Below, one piece after another: positions 27,043-35,948 of a DNA stretch of 64,000 bases (position 1 is its first letter; the number at the start of each line of letters is the position of its first letter). The stretch is from Caballeronia terrestris (lineage in GTDB: Bacteria; Pseudomonadota; Gammaproteobacteria; Burkholderiales; Burkholderiaceae), in assembly GCF_001544515.1 (NCBI RefSeq), contig NZ_FCOL02000019.1, positions 1 to 64,000 of the forward strand, in the 5' to 3' direction. A model generated the notes under the pieces. The model did no database searches. It saw nothing but the letters and a program-made list of their open reading frames with translations, and had not been told where the DNA came from. The position numbers were made by a program, and so were the translations under genes.

Positions 27043-27510
27043 TCAAAGCGCTTGTACAGCGTCCACAATGGCTTCTACGTGGCCTGGCACCTTAACGCCG
27101 CGAAACTCCCGGCGCAGGACGCCGTCGGCATCGACGAGGAAGGTCGAGCGTTCGATTCCGCGCACTTCCTTGCCATACATCTTCTTCATTTTGATGACAT
27201 CGAAGAGGGCGCAGATCGCTTCGTCGGCATCCGATACCAGCGTGTACGGCAGTTCGAGCTTCGCCTTGAAGTTGTCGTGCGACTTCACGCTGTCGCGCGA
27301 GATGCCCACCACTTCGGCGCCGGCCCCCTGAAAGCGCTCGTACAGGTCGCGGAATTGCAGGCTTTCGGTCGTGCAGCCCGGCGTGTTGTCTTTCGGATAA
27401 AAAAAGAGGACGACCTTCTTGCCGCGCAGGCTGGAAAACGTGAATTCGCCGGCGGTGGAAGGCGCGGTGAAATCGGGGACGGGCTGGTCGACTGCAATCG
27501 GCACGAACAT
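27043..27510 (-). CDS. bcp: Thioredoxin-dependent thiol peroxidase (bacterioferritin comigratory protein)
   Basis: The 155-residue peroxiredoxin contains FFYPKDNTPGCTTESLQFRD with the peroxidatic cysteine, and ERSTFLVDADGVLRREFRGV. It lacks the resolving cysteine five residues later that is present in many Bcp proteins (CTTES rather than CTxEAxxC), suggesting a 1-Cys type or another resolving partner. It reduces organic hydroperoxides using thioredoxin. It follows arnD by 72 bases on the same strand and may be read from the arn operon. Confidence 0.95.
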   Translation of the reverse strand: MFVPIAVDQPVPDFTAPSTAGEFTFSSLRGKKVVLFFYPKDNTPGCTTESLQFRDLYERFQGAGAEVVGISRDSVKSHDNFKAKLELPYTLVSDADEAICALFDVIKMKKMYGKEVRGIERSTFLVDADGVLRREFRGVKVPGHVEAIVDAVQAL

Positions 27511-27582
27511 TTCTCCTGTTGTCGTTGGATGCGTGGGAATGTGGAGCGATGGGGCACCGATGTGCCACCGCGAAGGCCTGAA

Positions 27583-28479
27583 TCAGCCCGGCTGGACGAT
27601 CAGTTCGCCCGCGCGGCCCGGAATTTCGCCCCACGTGACAGGGTACGTGGGCAGCGTCGAGCGGTCCAGCGCCGCATGATAGTCGCCCATCGTGGCGAAG
27701 CCGTGTCCCTGCGCGCGCCAGCCGGCAAGCAGTTGCTCGAATACGGGCGCAAGCTTCTGCCCTTCGAGTTCCGCGTGAAGCGTGAACACCTGGTCGTGCG
27801 GGTTGTCCGCCGTGTGCCGCAGCAAATGGGCCGCGACATTGCCTACATCGACGCCATTGACACCCAGCACTTCGTCGAGCGTCGGCAGCGTGGTCGGCAT
27901 CTGGATGTGATTGAGCGTGCGGCCGTCGAGCACGGGGATATATGGCGTGTGGCCGCGCCCGTCGGAGGCGTAGTGCATGCCCCACGCGTCGATCTGTTCG
28001 AACGCGTAGCCGTTCATCTGCCAGCCAGCGGCGCCATGCGTGACGGGCGGCGCGCCGAAAATCTCGATGAAGCGCGCGTGGCTCTGCTGCATCTGCGCGA
28101 CGGTCCACGCGCGGTCGCGCTCGCGCACGTTGTCCTGCCAGTAGACGTGATCCCACGTGTGGATGCCGCATTCGAAGCCGGCCTCGTGGATCGCGCGCAT
28201 CTCGGCGACGGCGTTGCGGCCGATGTCCGGTCCCGGCAGCAGCACGCCGTACATCAGCGTCTTGACCCCGTAATGCTCGACCACCGACGTGCGTGAGACC
28301 TTCTTCAGGAATCCGGGACGGAACACGCGGCGCAGCGCCCAGCCGGTGTGATCCGGCCCGAGGCTGAACAGGAACGTAGCGCGGGCGCCGAATTTGTCGA
28401 GCAGGCGCGCAAGATTCGGCACGCCTTCACGCGTGCCGCGCAGTGTATCGACGTCGATCTTCAGGACGATGCGAGCCAC
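27583..28479 (-). CDS. arnD: 4-deoxy-4-formamido-L-arabinose-phosphoundecaprenol deformylase
   Basis: The start is GTG at 28479 behind GAGGGT. The 298-residue NodB-type polysaccharide deacetylase has the first metal-binding motif KIDVDTLRGT and the zinc-ligand motif CGIHTWDHVYWQ (HxxxH). GPDHTGWALRRV and THGAAGWQMN also match ArnD. It removes the formyl group from undecaprenyl-phosphate-L-Ara4FN. It is the last biosynthetic gene of the arn operon here. Confidence 0.95.
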   Translation of the reverse strand: MARIVLKIDVDTLRGTREGVPNLARLLDKFGARATFLFSLGPDHTGWALRRVFRPGFLKKVSRTSVVEHYGVKTLMYGVLLPGPDIGRNAVAEMRAIHEAGFECGIHTWDHVYWQDNVRERDRAWTVAQMQQSHARFIEIFGAPPVTHGAAGWQMNGYAFEQIDAWGMHYASDGRGHTPYIPVLDGRTLNHIQMPTTLPTLDEVLGVNGVDVGNVAAHLLRHTADNPHDQVFTLHAELEGQKLAPVFEQLLAGWRAQGHGFATMGDYHAALDRSTLPTYPVTWGEIPGRAGELIVQPG

Positions 28480-28488
28480 GCGCTACCC

Positions 28489-29532
28489 TCAGCCTTCGAC
28501 CAGCTTGCGCGCATCGCCGACATGGCCGCGATACGCCTCGAAGATCTTGCGCAGCGCGTCGTCCATCGTCGCGAGCGGTTTCCAGCCCAGTTCCTGCATC
28601 GTGTTGTCGATTTTTGGGACGCGGTTCTGCACGTCCTGATAACCCGCGCCGTAGTAAGCGCCCGACGAGGTCTCGACGAGTTGCACGTCCTTCGCGCTCG
28701 GCGCGTACTCGGGGAATTCGTTCGCGAGCTTGAGCATCATGTGCGCGAGTTCCCGCACCGAGAAGTTGTTGCTCGGATTGCCGATGTTGTAGATCTTGCC
28801 GGTCGCAACGCCGTCCTTGTTCTCGATGATCTTCATCAACGCGCCGATGCCGTCGTCGATGTCGGTGAACGCGCGTTTTTGCGCGCCGCCGTCCACCAGG
28901 CTGATGTTCTCCCCGCGCACGATGTGGCCGAGGAACTGCGTGACCACGCGCGAACTGCCTTCCTTCGCCGTGTAGATGGAGTCGAGGCCCGGGCCGATCC
29001 AGTTGAATGGGCGGAAGAGGGTGAAGTTCAGCCCCTCCATGCCGTAGCCCCAGATCACGCGGTCCATCAGCTGCTTTGAGCATGCGTAGATCCAGCGCGG
29101 CTTGTTGATCGGGCCGTAAGAGAGCACCGATTCTTCCGGATCGAACTGCTCGTCGGTGCACATGCCGTACACCTCGGAGGTCGACGGAAACACCAGGTGC
29201 TTGCCGTACTTGACCGCCGAGCGGACGATCGGCAGGTTCGCCTCGAAGTCGAGCTCGAACACGCGCAGCGGCTGCTTCACGTAGGTCGCGGGCGTGGCGA
29301 TCGCGACGAGCGGCAGGATCACGTCGCACTTCTTCACGTGATACTCGACCCACTCCTTGTTGATCGTGATGTCGCCTTCGAAGAAGTGCATCCGCTCATG
29401 ATTCGCGAGGTCACCGAGGCGGTCGGTTTGCATGTCCATCCCGAAGACTTCCCAGTCGGTCGTTTCGAGGATGCGCTTGGACAGGTGATGGCCGATGAAG
29501 CCGTTGACACCCAGGATCAGGACTTTTTTCAT
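28489..29532 (-). CDS. arnA: UDP-glucuronate decarboxylase/dehydrogenase (ArnA dehydrogenase half)
   Basis: The 347-residue extended SDR begins KKVLILGVNGFIGHHLSK and has the active-site STSEVYG and YACSK (YxxxK) motifs. The region FRPFNWIGPGLDSIYTAKEG matches the C-terminal half of enterobacterial ArnA. It oxidatively decarboxylates UDP-glucuronate to UDP-4-keto-pentose. In E. coli this domain is fused to a formyltransferase; here they are separate genes overlapping by four bases. Confidence 0.95.
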   Translation of the reverse strand: MKKVLILGVNGFIGHHLSKRILETTDWEVFGMDMQTDRLGDLANHERMHFFEGDITINKEWVEYHVKKCDVILPLVAIATPATYVKQPLRVFELDFEANLPIVRSAVKYGKHLVFPSTSEVYGMCTDEQFDPEESVLSYGPINKPRWIYACSKQLMDRVIWGYGMEGLNFTLFRPFNWIGPGLDSIYTAKEGSSRVVTQFLGHIVRGENISLVDGGAQKRAFTDIDDGIGALMKIIENKDGVATGKIYNIGNPSNNFSVRELAHMMLKLANEFPEYAPSAKDVQLVETSSGAYYGAGYQDVQNRVPKIDNTMQELGWKPLATMDDALRKIFEAYRGHVGDARKLVEG

Positions 29533-30503
29533 GAATGGCGTGTGGATTGAGTGATTCGGGCGAATTCCGCGGGGCTGACGACACGTTCGACATGAGCCGG
29601 GTCCGCGGCCGCGTGCCGCAGTTCGCTGATCGCGACGATGCGGCCGTCGCCGCAGACGCCGAACAGCGCATTATCCGCCACGGCAAGGCCCGCGGGCAAA
29701 TTTGAGACGGTGCGAAGAAGCTCGGCGGGAACCGACTGCGAGCCGCCTTCCGGCACAAGCCGCGCCCGCGCGACAATGAAACGATCGCCGTTCAGATCGG
29801 TGAACGCGCCCGGATACGGCGGCGCGACCGCGCGGATCAGGTTGTAGACCTGCTGCGCCGGCTGCGTCCAGTCGATACGGCCGTCTTCCGGCTTGCGCCC
29901 GCCGAAATAGCTGCCGGCGGCGAGGTCGTTCGGCAGATGCGGCGCTTCGCCCGCGATCAGCGCGGGCAACACGCGCCAGAGCGTCTGCTCGGCGGCGACG
30001 GCGGTTTTGTCGAAGACTTGGGCGGCGGTGTCGTCGGGAAGGATCGGGACGGGTGTTTGCGCGAGGATGGCGCCCGCATCGGGCTTGGCGGCCATTTCGT
30101 GCAGCGTCGCGCCGGTTTCCGTTTCGCCGCGCAGCACCGCCCAGTTCGTCGGTACGCGTCCGCGGTACTTCGGCAACAGCGAACCGTGCATGTTGTACGC
30201 GCCGCGTTTTGCCAGCGCGAGCAGGTCGACCGGCAGCATGTGCCGGTAATAGAACGAGAAAATGAAGTCCGGCGCGACGCGGTTCACCGCTTCGAAGACG
30301 TCGGGCGCTTTCGGATCGGCGGGCGTGATGACGTCGATGCCGTGTTCCGCCGCCACCAACGCCACGCTGCCGAACCAGATGTTCTCGGTCGGGCTGTCCT
30401 CGTGCGTGACGACGAGCGCGACATCGACGCCGCGCGCGAGCAACACTTGCAGGCAGCGCACGCCGACGTTGTGATACGCGAAGACGACCGCACGCGGCTT
30501 CAT
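29529..30503 (-). CDS. arnA: UDP-L-Ara4N formyltransferase (ArnA formyltransferase half)
   Basis: The 324-residue protein starts MKPRAVVFAYHNVGVRCL and carries the formyltransferase catalytic signature NMHGSLLPKYRGRVP with the Asn and His residues. FSFYYRHMLP and DDGRIDWTQPA-like sequence (EDGRIDWTQPAQQVYNLIRA) follow. It formylates UDP-L-Ara4N using N10-formyl-tetrahydrofolate. Four-base overlaps at both ends (with arnC upstream and the dehydrogenase downstream) show tight coupling. Confidence 0.94.
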   Translation of the reverse strand: MKPRAVVFAYHNVGVRCLQVLLARGVDVALVVTHEDSPTENIWFGSVALVAAEHGIDVITPADPKAPDVFEAVNRVAPDFIFSFYYRHMLPVDLLALAKRGAYNMHGSLLPKYRGRVPTNWAVLRGETETGATLHEMAAKPDAGAILAQTPVPILPDDTAAQVFDKTAVAAEQTLWRVLPALIAGEAPHLPNDLAAGSYFGGRKPEDGRIDWTQPAQQVYNLIRAVAPPYPGAFTDLNGDRFIVARARLVPEGGSQSVPAELLRTVSNLPAGLAVADNALFGVCGDGRIVAISELRHAAADPAHVERVVSPAEFARITQSTRHS

Positions 30504-31573
30504 CGGCCCTGTTCCTCGCGCTGCACGACGCCGATCGTCTGCACCGCTTCCTGGCGCGGCTTGTGGACCGACGTGTGGCCGTCGCGCTGTTCGAGGATAG
30601 TCTGCACGAGATAGCGCGGACGCGCGCGCACTTGCTGATAGATCCGGCCGATGTATTCGCCGAGCAGCCCGAGCGCAAAGATAATCACGCCGAGCATGAA
30701 GAACGTAATGGCGAAGAGGGTGAACACACCCTGGACTTCCGCGCCGAACATGAAGCGGCGGATCAGCAGCAGCAGGAAGAGCGCCGCCGAACCGGTAGAA
30801 AGAATCACGCCGATGAACGACAGCCACTGTAGCGGCACCACCGAAAAGCCGGTCACGAGGTCGAAATTCAGGCGGATCAGGCTGTAGAGCGAATACTTCG
30901 ACTCGCCCGCGAAACGCTCCTCGTGCGCGACATCGACTTCGATCGGGTTCTGCGCGAACGTGTACGCGAGCGCCGGAATGAACGTGTTGATCTCGCCGCA
31001 GCGGTTGATCGTGTCGATGATGTGGCGGCTGTACGCGCGCAGCATGCAGCCCTGGTCGGTCATCTTGATCTTCGTGATGCGCTCGCGCAGCCGGTTCATC
31101 AGCCGCGACGCCTTCTTGCGCCACAGGCTGTCCTGGCGCTGCTGGCGAATCGTGCCGACATAGTCGTAGCCTTCGCGCATCTTGGTGACGAGCTTGTTGA
31201 TTTCCTCCGGCGGATTCTGCAGATCGGCATCGAGCGTGATGACGATCTCGCCGCGCGACTGCTCGAAGCCCGCGAGAATCGCCATGTGCTGCCCGTAATT
31301 GCCGTTGAGCAGGATCACGCGCGTCGTGTCGGGGCGCACGTGGAACTGCTGCGCGAGGAGCGCCGCCGATTTGTCGCGGCTGCCGTCGTTGATGAAGATG
31401 ACTTCATACGACGTAGCGAGGGCGTCGAGCGCCGGGTAGAGGCGCTCGAAAAGGGCGGCCAGGCCGGCTTCCTCGTTGTACACCGGGATGACGATCGAGA
31501 CTTCGGGCGTCGCCGGCAGAAAATCCGTATGACTCATGTTGCGCTGGGTTTCCGTGGAGTTAGGTGCCGCCAT
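30500..31573 (-). CDS. arnC: Undecaprenyl-phosphate 4-deoxy-4-formamido-L-arabinose transferase
   Basis: This family 2 glycosyltransferase has VSIVIPVYNEEAG, the DADLQNPPEEI metal site and the QRQDSLWRKKASRLMNRL linker. Two C-terminal membrane helices follow (ILSTGSAALFLLLLI, FFMLGVIIFALGLLGEYIG). It moves L-Ara4FN to undecaprenyl phosphate. The Met at 31573, eight bases past the arnB stop, is used as start. A shorter start at 31537 (MSHTDFLPATPEVS) and a longer one overlapping arnB are also possible, since no ribosome binding site is decisive. Confidence 0.93.
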   Translation of the reverse strand: MAAPNSTETQRNMSHTDFLPATPEVSIVIPVYNEEAGLAALFERLYPALDALATSYEVIFINDGSRDKSAALLAQQFHVRPDTTRVILLNGNYGQHMAILAGFEQSRGEIVITLDADLQNPPEEINKLVTKMREGYDYVGTIRQQRQDSLWRKKASRLMNRLRERITKIKMTDQGCMLRAYSRHIIDTINRCGEINTFIPALAYTFAQNPIEVDVAHEERFAGESKYSLYSLIRLNFDLVTGFSVVPLQWLSFIGVILSTGSAALFLLLLIRRFMFGAEVQGVFTLFAITFFMLGVIIFALGLLGEYIGRIYQQVRARPRYLVQTILEQRDGHTSVHKPRQEAVQTIGVVQREEQGR

Positions 31574-31580
31574 GTCGCTG

Positions 31581-32735
31581 TCAATGCGTGCCATGCTGAT
31601 CGCAGATTTCGTCGACCGCACGCACGACGCGCGTGACGTCGTCGTGGCTCATCAGCGTGAAGAGCGGCAGCGTGACCGTCGATGCGCCGAGTTTCTCCGC
31701 GTGCGGGAACATGCCTTCGCGGAACCCGCGCGCGCGGTACAGCGTGAACAGATGCAATGCAGGATAGTGCACGCCCGAGCCGATGCCGCGTTCCTTCAGT
31801 TGCGCCATGAATTCGGCGCGCGTGAGGTTAAGCCGGTCGAGCGGCAGCGCGATCTGGAACATGTGCCAGTTGCTGTCGGTGAAATTCTGCACCGGAAATT
31901 GCACGCCGAGTTCTGCCGCCGCGCCGCCCGCGAACGCTTCGAAGTAAGCGCGCGCGAGTTGCCGGCGCTTGTCCGTGAAGCGTTCGACGTGCTTCAGTTG
32001 CCCGAGCCCGACGCGCGCCGCAACGTCCGTCAGGTTGTACTTGCCGCCGAGCAAGTCGCAGTCCATGCCGTCGAAACCGATGCGCGTGATGCCCTGCAGC
32101 CGGTATTTCTGCGCGATGACCGCTTCCTCTTCATTGTTCAGCACGAGCGCGCCGCCTTCGATCGACGTCACGTTCTTGTTCGCGTGGAAGCTGAACGAAA
32201 CGATGTCGCCGAACGAACCGATGCGCTTGCCGCGCCACGTGGCGCCGAACGCCTGTGCGGCGTCCTCGATCACGCGCAGCTTGTGCTCGCGCGCGATCGC
32301 GTAGAGCCGGTCCATGTCGACGGGCAGGCCCGACAGGTACACCGGCATGATCGCCTTCGTGCGCGGCGTGATCGTCTTTTCCAGCAGGTCGAGGTCGATG
32401 TTGCGCGTGGCCGGGTCGATGTCGGCGAAAACCGGCGTCGCGCCTACTTCGAGGATCACGTTGCTGGTCGAGACCCAGGTCATCGGCGTGGTGATGACTT
32501 CGTCGCCCGCGCCCACGCCCGCGATCCGCAGGCCGATTTCCATCGTCGCCGTGCCGGAATTGAACGAGCGCACGGGCCGTCCGCCGCAATACGCCGACAA
32601 TTCGGCTTCGAACTGCTGGTTCTGCGGGCCCGTCGTGATCCAGCCCGAGCGCAGGACGTCGACGACGCCCTGGATCGTCTCTTCGTCGATCTCGGCGCGC
32701 ACGAACGGCAGAAAGGGCAGCGATGTCTGATTCAT
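31581..32735 (-). CDS. arnB: UDP-4-keto-pentose aminotransferase
   Basis: The 384-residue DegT/DnrJ-type PLP enzyme starts MNQTSLPFLPFVRAEIDEET. It has VEDAAQAFGA-like sequence (IEDAAQAFGATWRGKRIG) and the PLP lysine in FSFHANKNVTSIEGGA. It converts UDP-4-keto-arabinose to UDP-L-Ara4N using glutamate. It lies between the SMR flippase gene and arnC in the operon. Confidence 0.95.
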   Translation of the reverse strand: MNQTSLPFLPFVRAEIDEETIQGVVDVLRSGWITTGPQNQQFEAELSAYCGGRPVRSFNSGTATMEIGLRIAGVGAGDEVITTPMTWVSTSNVILEVGATPVFADIDPATRNIDLDLLEKTITPRTKAIMPVYLSGLPVDMDRLYAIAREHKLRVIEDAAQAFGATWRGKRIGSFGDIVSFSFHANKNVTSIEGGALVLNNEEEAVIAQKYRLQGITRIGFDGMDCDLLGGKYNLTDVAARVGLGQLKHVERFTDKRRQLARAYFEAFAGGAAAELGVQFPVQNFTDSNWHMFQIALPLDRLNLTRAEFMAQLKERGIGSGVHYPALHLFTLYRARGFREGMFPHAEKLGASTVTLPLFTLMSHDDVTRVVRAVDEICDQHGTH

Positions 32736-32761
32736 GGACTTTTCTGCAAAAAATGAAGGAG

Positions 32762-33133
32762 TTAGCCGCGCGCCAAAACGGCGACGCCGATGAGGATGAT
32801 GCCGATGCCGATGAGCCGCTGCATCGACATCACCTCGCCGAACAAATACCACGCCGCGAAGGCGTTGACGACGTAGCCGAGCGAGAGCATCGGATAGGCG
32901 ATCGATACGTCCACTCGCGACAGTCCCAGGATCCACACCGCGACGCTGAACACGTAGCACGTGAGCCCGCCGATGATCGGCCACTGCGTCGCGATCTTGA
33001 GGCCGACCGGCACGATGTTCTCGCGGCTGAATTCGAAGTGCCCGACGGCATTTACGCCTGCTTTGAGCAGCAACTGCGCACAGGCGTTCAACAATACGCC
33101 GATGACGATGCAAAGGAAGGATATCGGGTTCAT
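32762..33133 (-). CDS. SMR/EamA-type membrane protein, likely the Ara4N-lipid flippase
   Basis: The 123-residue protein has four predicted transmembrane helices (ISFLCIVIGVLLNACAQLLL, IIGGLTCYVFSVAVWILGL, a middle helix ending AAWYLFGEV, and IGIGIILIGVAVLA). This is the small multidrug resistance fold shared by ArnE and ArnF. It probably flips undecaprenyl-P-L-Ara4N to the periplasm for ArnT. Enterobacteria use a two-gene ArnE/ArnF pair; only one such gene is present here, so it may work as a homodimer. Confidence 0.85.
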   Translation of the reverse strand: MNPISFLCIVIGVLLNACAQLLLKAGVNAVGHFEFSRENIVPVGLKIATQWPIIGGLTCYVFSVAVWILGLSRVDVSIAYPMLSLGYVVNAFAAWYLFGEVMSMQRLIGIGIILIGVAVLARG

Positions 33134-33188
33134 TACGGACGTTTAAAGGCCTCGGGTTGCGGGTTCACTGAACGATCGTGCCGATTTT

Positions 33189-34862
33189 TCAGGGCTGCGG
33201 CTTTTCGACGATCACGCGCCGGTCGTCCCGCGCGATCACCTGCATCGGCACGTGGCGCGCGAGAAGTTCGTCATAGCGGCCGGGCGGCATCAGCGCGAGG
33301 GCATAGTGGTCGGCGTCCCAGCGCCTGACCCATTCGTCGATGGTCGGCACCCACTTTTGCGGCTCGGTTTCGACGCCGAAGCGCAGCTCGTCGGCTTCCT
33401 GGACCATGATCATCGTGTGCCCCAGATAGAACGGGACCGTGTGGTCGAGCTTGGCGATCGAGTAGAACGGCGCGTCGGGCGGCATTTTCGCCATCGCGGC
33501 CTTGACCGCTGGCACGAGCTTCACGCCCGAGCTTTCGCGGCCGAAGACGTCGTGGCCGGTGCCCGCGATCGTCCCTAGCAGGAGCCACGCCGTGCCGAGC
33601 GCGACCGCCGCCGCGATCGTGCCCCGCCGGTTCAGCCAGATGGCGAGGAGCGTCACGACGAACGCCACCGCGAGGCCTGCGTACACCCAGACCTGGAACT
33701 CGCGATAGAGCGCGTTCGGCGTGTGTCCGCTGCCCGCGCGGCTCAGGAAAATCGCGCCGAACGCGGCGGCGATCAGAAACACCGCATAGCCGATCAGATG
33801 CCGGTGCCACTGCGCGCGCGTCATGAGCGGCAAATAGATGCCGATCACGAGCGCGATGGCGGGGGCGATCGGCAGGGTGTAGGAAAGCAGCTTCGAATGC
33901 GACGCGCTGAAGAACAGGAAGATGAATACCGTCCAGACGAACAGCAGCGTGACAGGCGCGAAGCCGTTCGGCTGGCGTGGCACTTTCGCCGCGTGACGCA
34001 CGCTCTGAAAGGTAATCGACAGCCACGGCAGAAAACCGACGATCATCACCGGCACAAAGTAATAGAACGCTCCGGGGCGGTTCTGCTCGGGCGTCAGGTA
34101 GCGCTTGAACTGCTGGACGATGAAGAAGAAGTTGAAGAATTCGGGATTCTTCAACTGCACGAGGATAAACCACGGCGCCGCGACGATCAGGAACATGATC
34201 AGCCCGCTGCCGATGTAGAGACGCTTCCAGAGCGCCCAGTCGCGCGTGATGACCGTGTAGAGCACGAGCACGGCGCCCGGCAGGATGATGCCGACCAGCC
34301 CCTTCGACAGCAGCGCCGCCGCCATTCCCGCCCAGCAGAGCCACATCCAGAGCCGCACTTCGCGAGTCGGCAGGTTGGGGCGCTGCGCGAGCAGCAGCGC
34401 GCAGAGCGTGAGCTCCATCCAGAACGACAGGCCCATGTCGAGCGCGTTGAAGTGGCTCATCAGGCTCCAGTACGGCGCACTCGCGAGCGCGACCGCCGCA
34501 CAAAAGCCCGTCACGCCGTTGAACACGCGCGCGCCCGTGTAGCCGATCAGCAGCACGCCGGCGAATCCGGTCAGCGCTGTATAGAAGCGCGCCTGCCATT
34601 CGCCGATGCCGAACCACGCGAACGTCAGCGCGTTCGCCCAGGTCTGGAGCGGCGGTTTTTCGAAGTACTTGTAGCCGTTGTAGCGCGGCGTGATCCAGTC
34701 GCCGGTGACGAACATCTCGCGCGCCATTTCGGCGTAGCGGCCCTCGTCGCTCGGCACCAGATGGCGCAACCCGAGCGGCGCGAACCAGATCACGGCGAGC
34801 GCGAGGATGAGCAGAAGTAGCGATAGGCGGGTGAGCGGTAGCCGCGAAGGCGTATCGTTCAT
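33189..34862 (-). CDS. arnT: Lipid A 4-amino-4-deoxy-L-arabinose transferase
   Basis: The 557-residue integral membrane GT-C glycosyltransferase starts with a first helix (LLLLILALAVIWFAPLGLRHL). The GT-C acidic motif follows in VPSDEGRYAEMAREM, then WITPRYNGYKYFEKPPLQTW. About a dozen membrane helices and a C-terminal soluble part follow. It transfers L-Ara4N from the lipid carrier to lipid A, lowering negative charge and conferring polymyxin resistance. It is the first gene of the minus-strand arn operon. Confidence 0.95.
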   Translation of the reverse strand: MNDTPSRLPLTRLSLLLLILALAVIWFAPLGLRHLVPSDEGRYAEMAREMFVTGDWITPRYNGYKYFEKPPLQTWANALTFAWFGIGEWQARFYTALTGFAGVLLIGYTGARVFNGVTGFCAAVALASAPYWSLMSHFNALDMGLSFWMELTLCALLLAQRPNLPTREVRLWMWLCWAGMAAALLSKGLVGIILPGAVLVLYTVITRDWALWKRLYIGSGLIMFLIVAAPWFILVQLKNPEFFNFFFIVQQFKRYLTPEQNRPGAFYYFVPVMIVGFLPWLSITFQSVRHAAKVPRQPNGFAPVTLLFVWTVFIFLFFSASHSKLLSYTLPIAPAIALVIGIYLPLMTRAQWHRHLIGYAVFLIAAAFGAIFLSRAGSGHTPNALYREFQVWVYAGLAVAFVVTLLAIWLNRRGTIAAAVALGTAWLLLGTIAGTGHDVFGRESSGVKLVPAVKAAMAKMPPDAPFYSIAKLDHTVPFYLGHTMIMVQEADELRFGVETEPQKWVPTIDEWVRRWDADHYALALMPPGRYDELLARHVPMQVIARDDRRVIVEKPQP

Positions 34863-34937
34863 GAGATTCGACCTGTCCGATGCCGCATCGCGCGGCGCTT
34901 AGAAAAACAAAAAGGGCTCGAGTATTGCGCGCCGCAG

Positions 34938-34954
34938 CTTAAGGAACGCTTACG
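34938..34954 (-). promoter_or_regulatory. PmrA-like direct repeat upstream of the arn operon
   Basis: CTTAAG-GAACG-CTTACG resembles the PmrA/BasR consensus YTTAAK-N5-YTTAAK with an 11-base period, about 76 bases upstream of the arnT start. A further CTTAAA half-site occurs near 35017. Binding by a PmrA orthologue is inference. Confidence 0.35.
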
Positions 34955-35154
34955 CGGCGCGTGTCGATGCGGCGCGGCGTACGAGAGACGCCGAAATCCG
35001 GTCGTAAGCTTCGTGTCTTAAAAGCCGCGATGGTTCACCGCCGTTACGCCGGAAGCCCCGCCGCGAACGACGGCCGCGAGTTTACCGCACTACGGCCCCG
35101 TTTTTAGCGGTCCGCGCGAGAAAGGCGGATCACGCCGTGCGCCCGGAAATCCGC

Positions 35155-35529
35155 TCAGGTTTCGATCAGCAGCGCCGCCGCGACGCGTCGGCCTTCGGAC
35201 ATCAGGATGTTGTAGGTGCGGCAGGCGGCGCCGAAGTCCATCGTCTCGATGCCGATACGATGCTTCGCGAGCGCCGCCGTCAGGCGCGGATGCGGAAAGC
35301 GCAGGCGCGAGCCGCTGCCGAAGATCACCACTTCCGGCGCGGCGGCGACGAGCGCCTCGAAGTGCTCGGGCGCGAGCGCTTCGAACGAAGCCACGGGCCA
35401 GTCGATCACGGCCGCTTCCGGCATCACAATGATGCTGCCTTCGTGCCGCTGCAGGTTGATCGCGACGTAGCCGTCGCCGTAGCTCGTGATCGTGTTCAGC
35501 GCGCCGCTGGATTCCTGGTGAAGTTTCAA
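35155..35529 (-). CDS. Mth938-like (DUF498/NDUFAF3 family) protein
   Basis: The reading frame has no ATG near the conserved beginning; the best start is TTG at 35529, giving MKLHQESSGALNTITSYGDG, 124 residues. IVMPEAAVIDWPV and EVVIFGSGSRLRFPHPRL are typical of the Mth938 domain. Mitochondrial members help assemble complex I; bacterial members have no settled role. It is divergent from alaA. Confidence 0.85.
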   Translation of the reverse strand: MKLHQESSGALNTITSYGDGYVAINLQRHEGSIIVMPEAAVIDWPVASFEALAPEHFEALVAAAPEVVIFGSGSRLRFPHPRLTAALAKHRIGIETMDFGAACRTYNILMSEGRRVAAALLIET

Positions 35530-35948
35530 ATTGATGATTCCGGCAGACGAGGATTGGCGGGAAAGTGGGACGCTCGTTCGCGCAGCGCGGGCCGATCGTT
35601 GCAAATGCGGCGGGCGGCCGCTTCGATTGGTGCATTGCGGAAACGGGTCATAATCCGCTAAATTATAACTTTCCAGCCGGCGAGACTGCTCGACCGGCCT
35701 CCATTGCACTCGCCGCGCCGCCACAAGCCGCCATCTTTGTGCAATCCGGTCCGCAACGCCTGCCTCCATCACCGGCGGGCCTCCGATCCGGCGTTCGCCA
35801 CCTGTCGAGCGACGCCGACCGCCAATCGTCGCCATCGAAGCCGCATCAGGGCGCGTGGCATCGCTTAAAATTGCCCGCGACGCCGCCGTATCGCCCGCCG
35901 TCGCTACAACGCCGATCCAGTCCGCTTGATTACCCAGAGCAGCCAGCC
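35530..35948. other. Divergent intergenic region upstream of alaA and the Mth938-like gene
   Basis: About 420 bases. TATAAT occurs on the minus strand at 35662-35667 and TAAAAT on the plus strand at 35866-35871; these are candidate -10 elements for the two divergent genes. The alaA frame is open through most of this stretch but its composition does not resemble an aminotransferase extension. Confidence 0.35.

Noticed and set aside
35565..35948. Open in-frame extension upstream of alaA
   Set aside because: The composition is unlike an aminotransferase, there is a likely promoter inside it, and the conserved N-terminus begins at GTG 35949.
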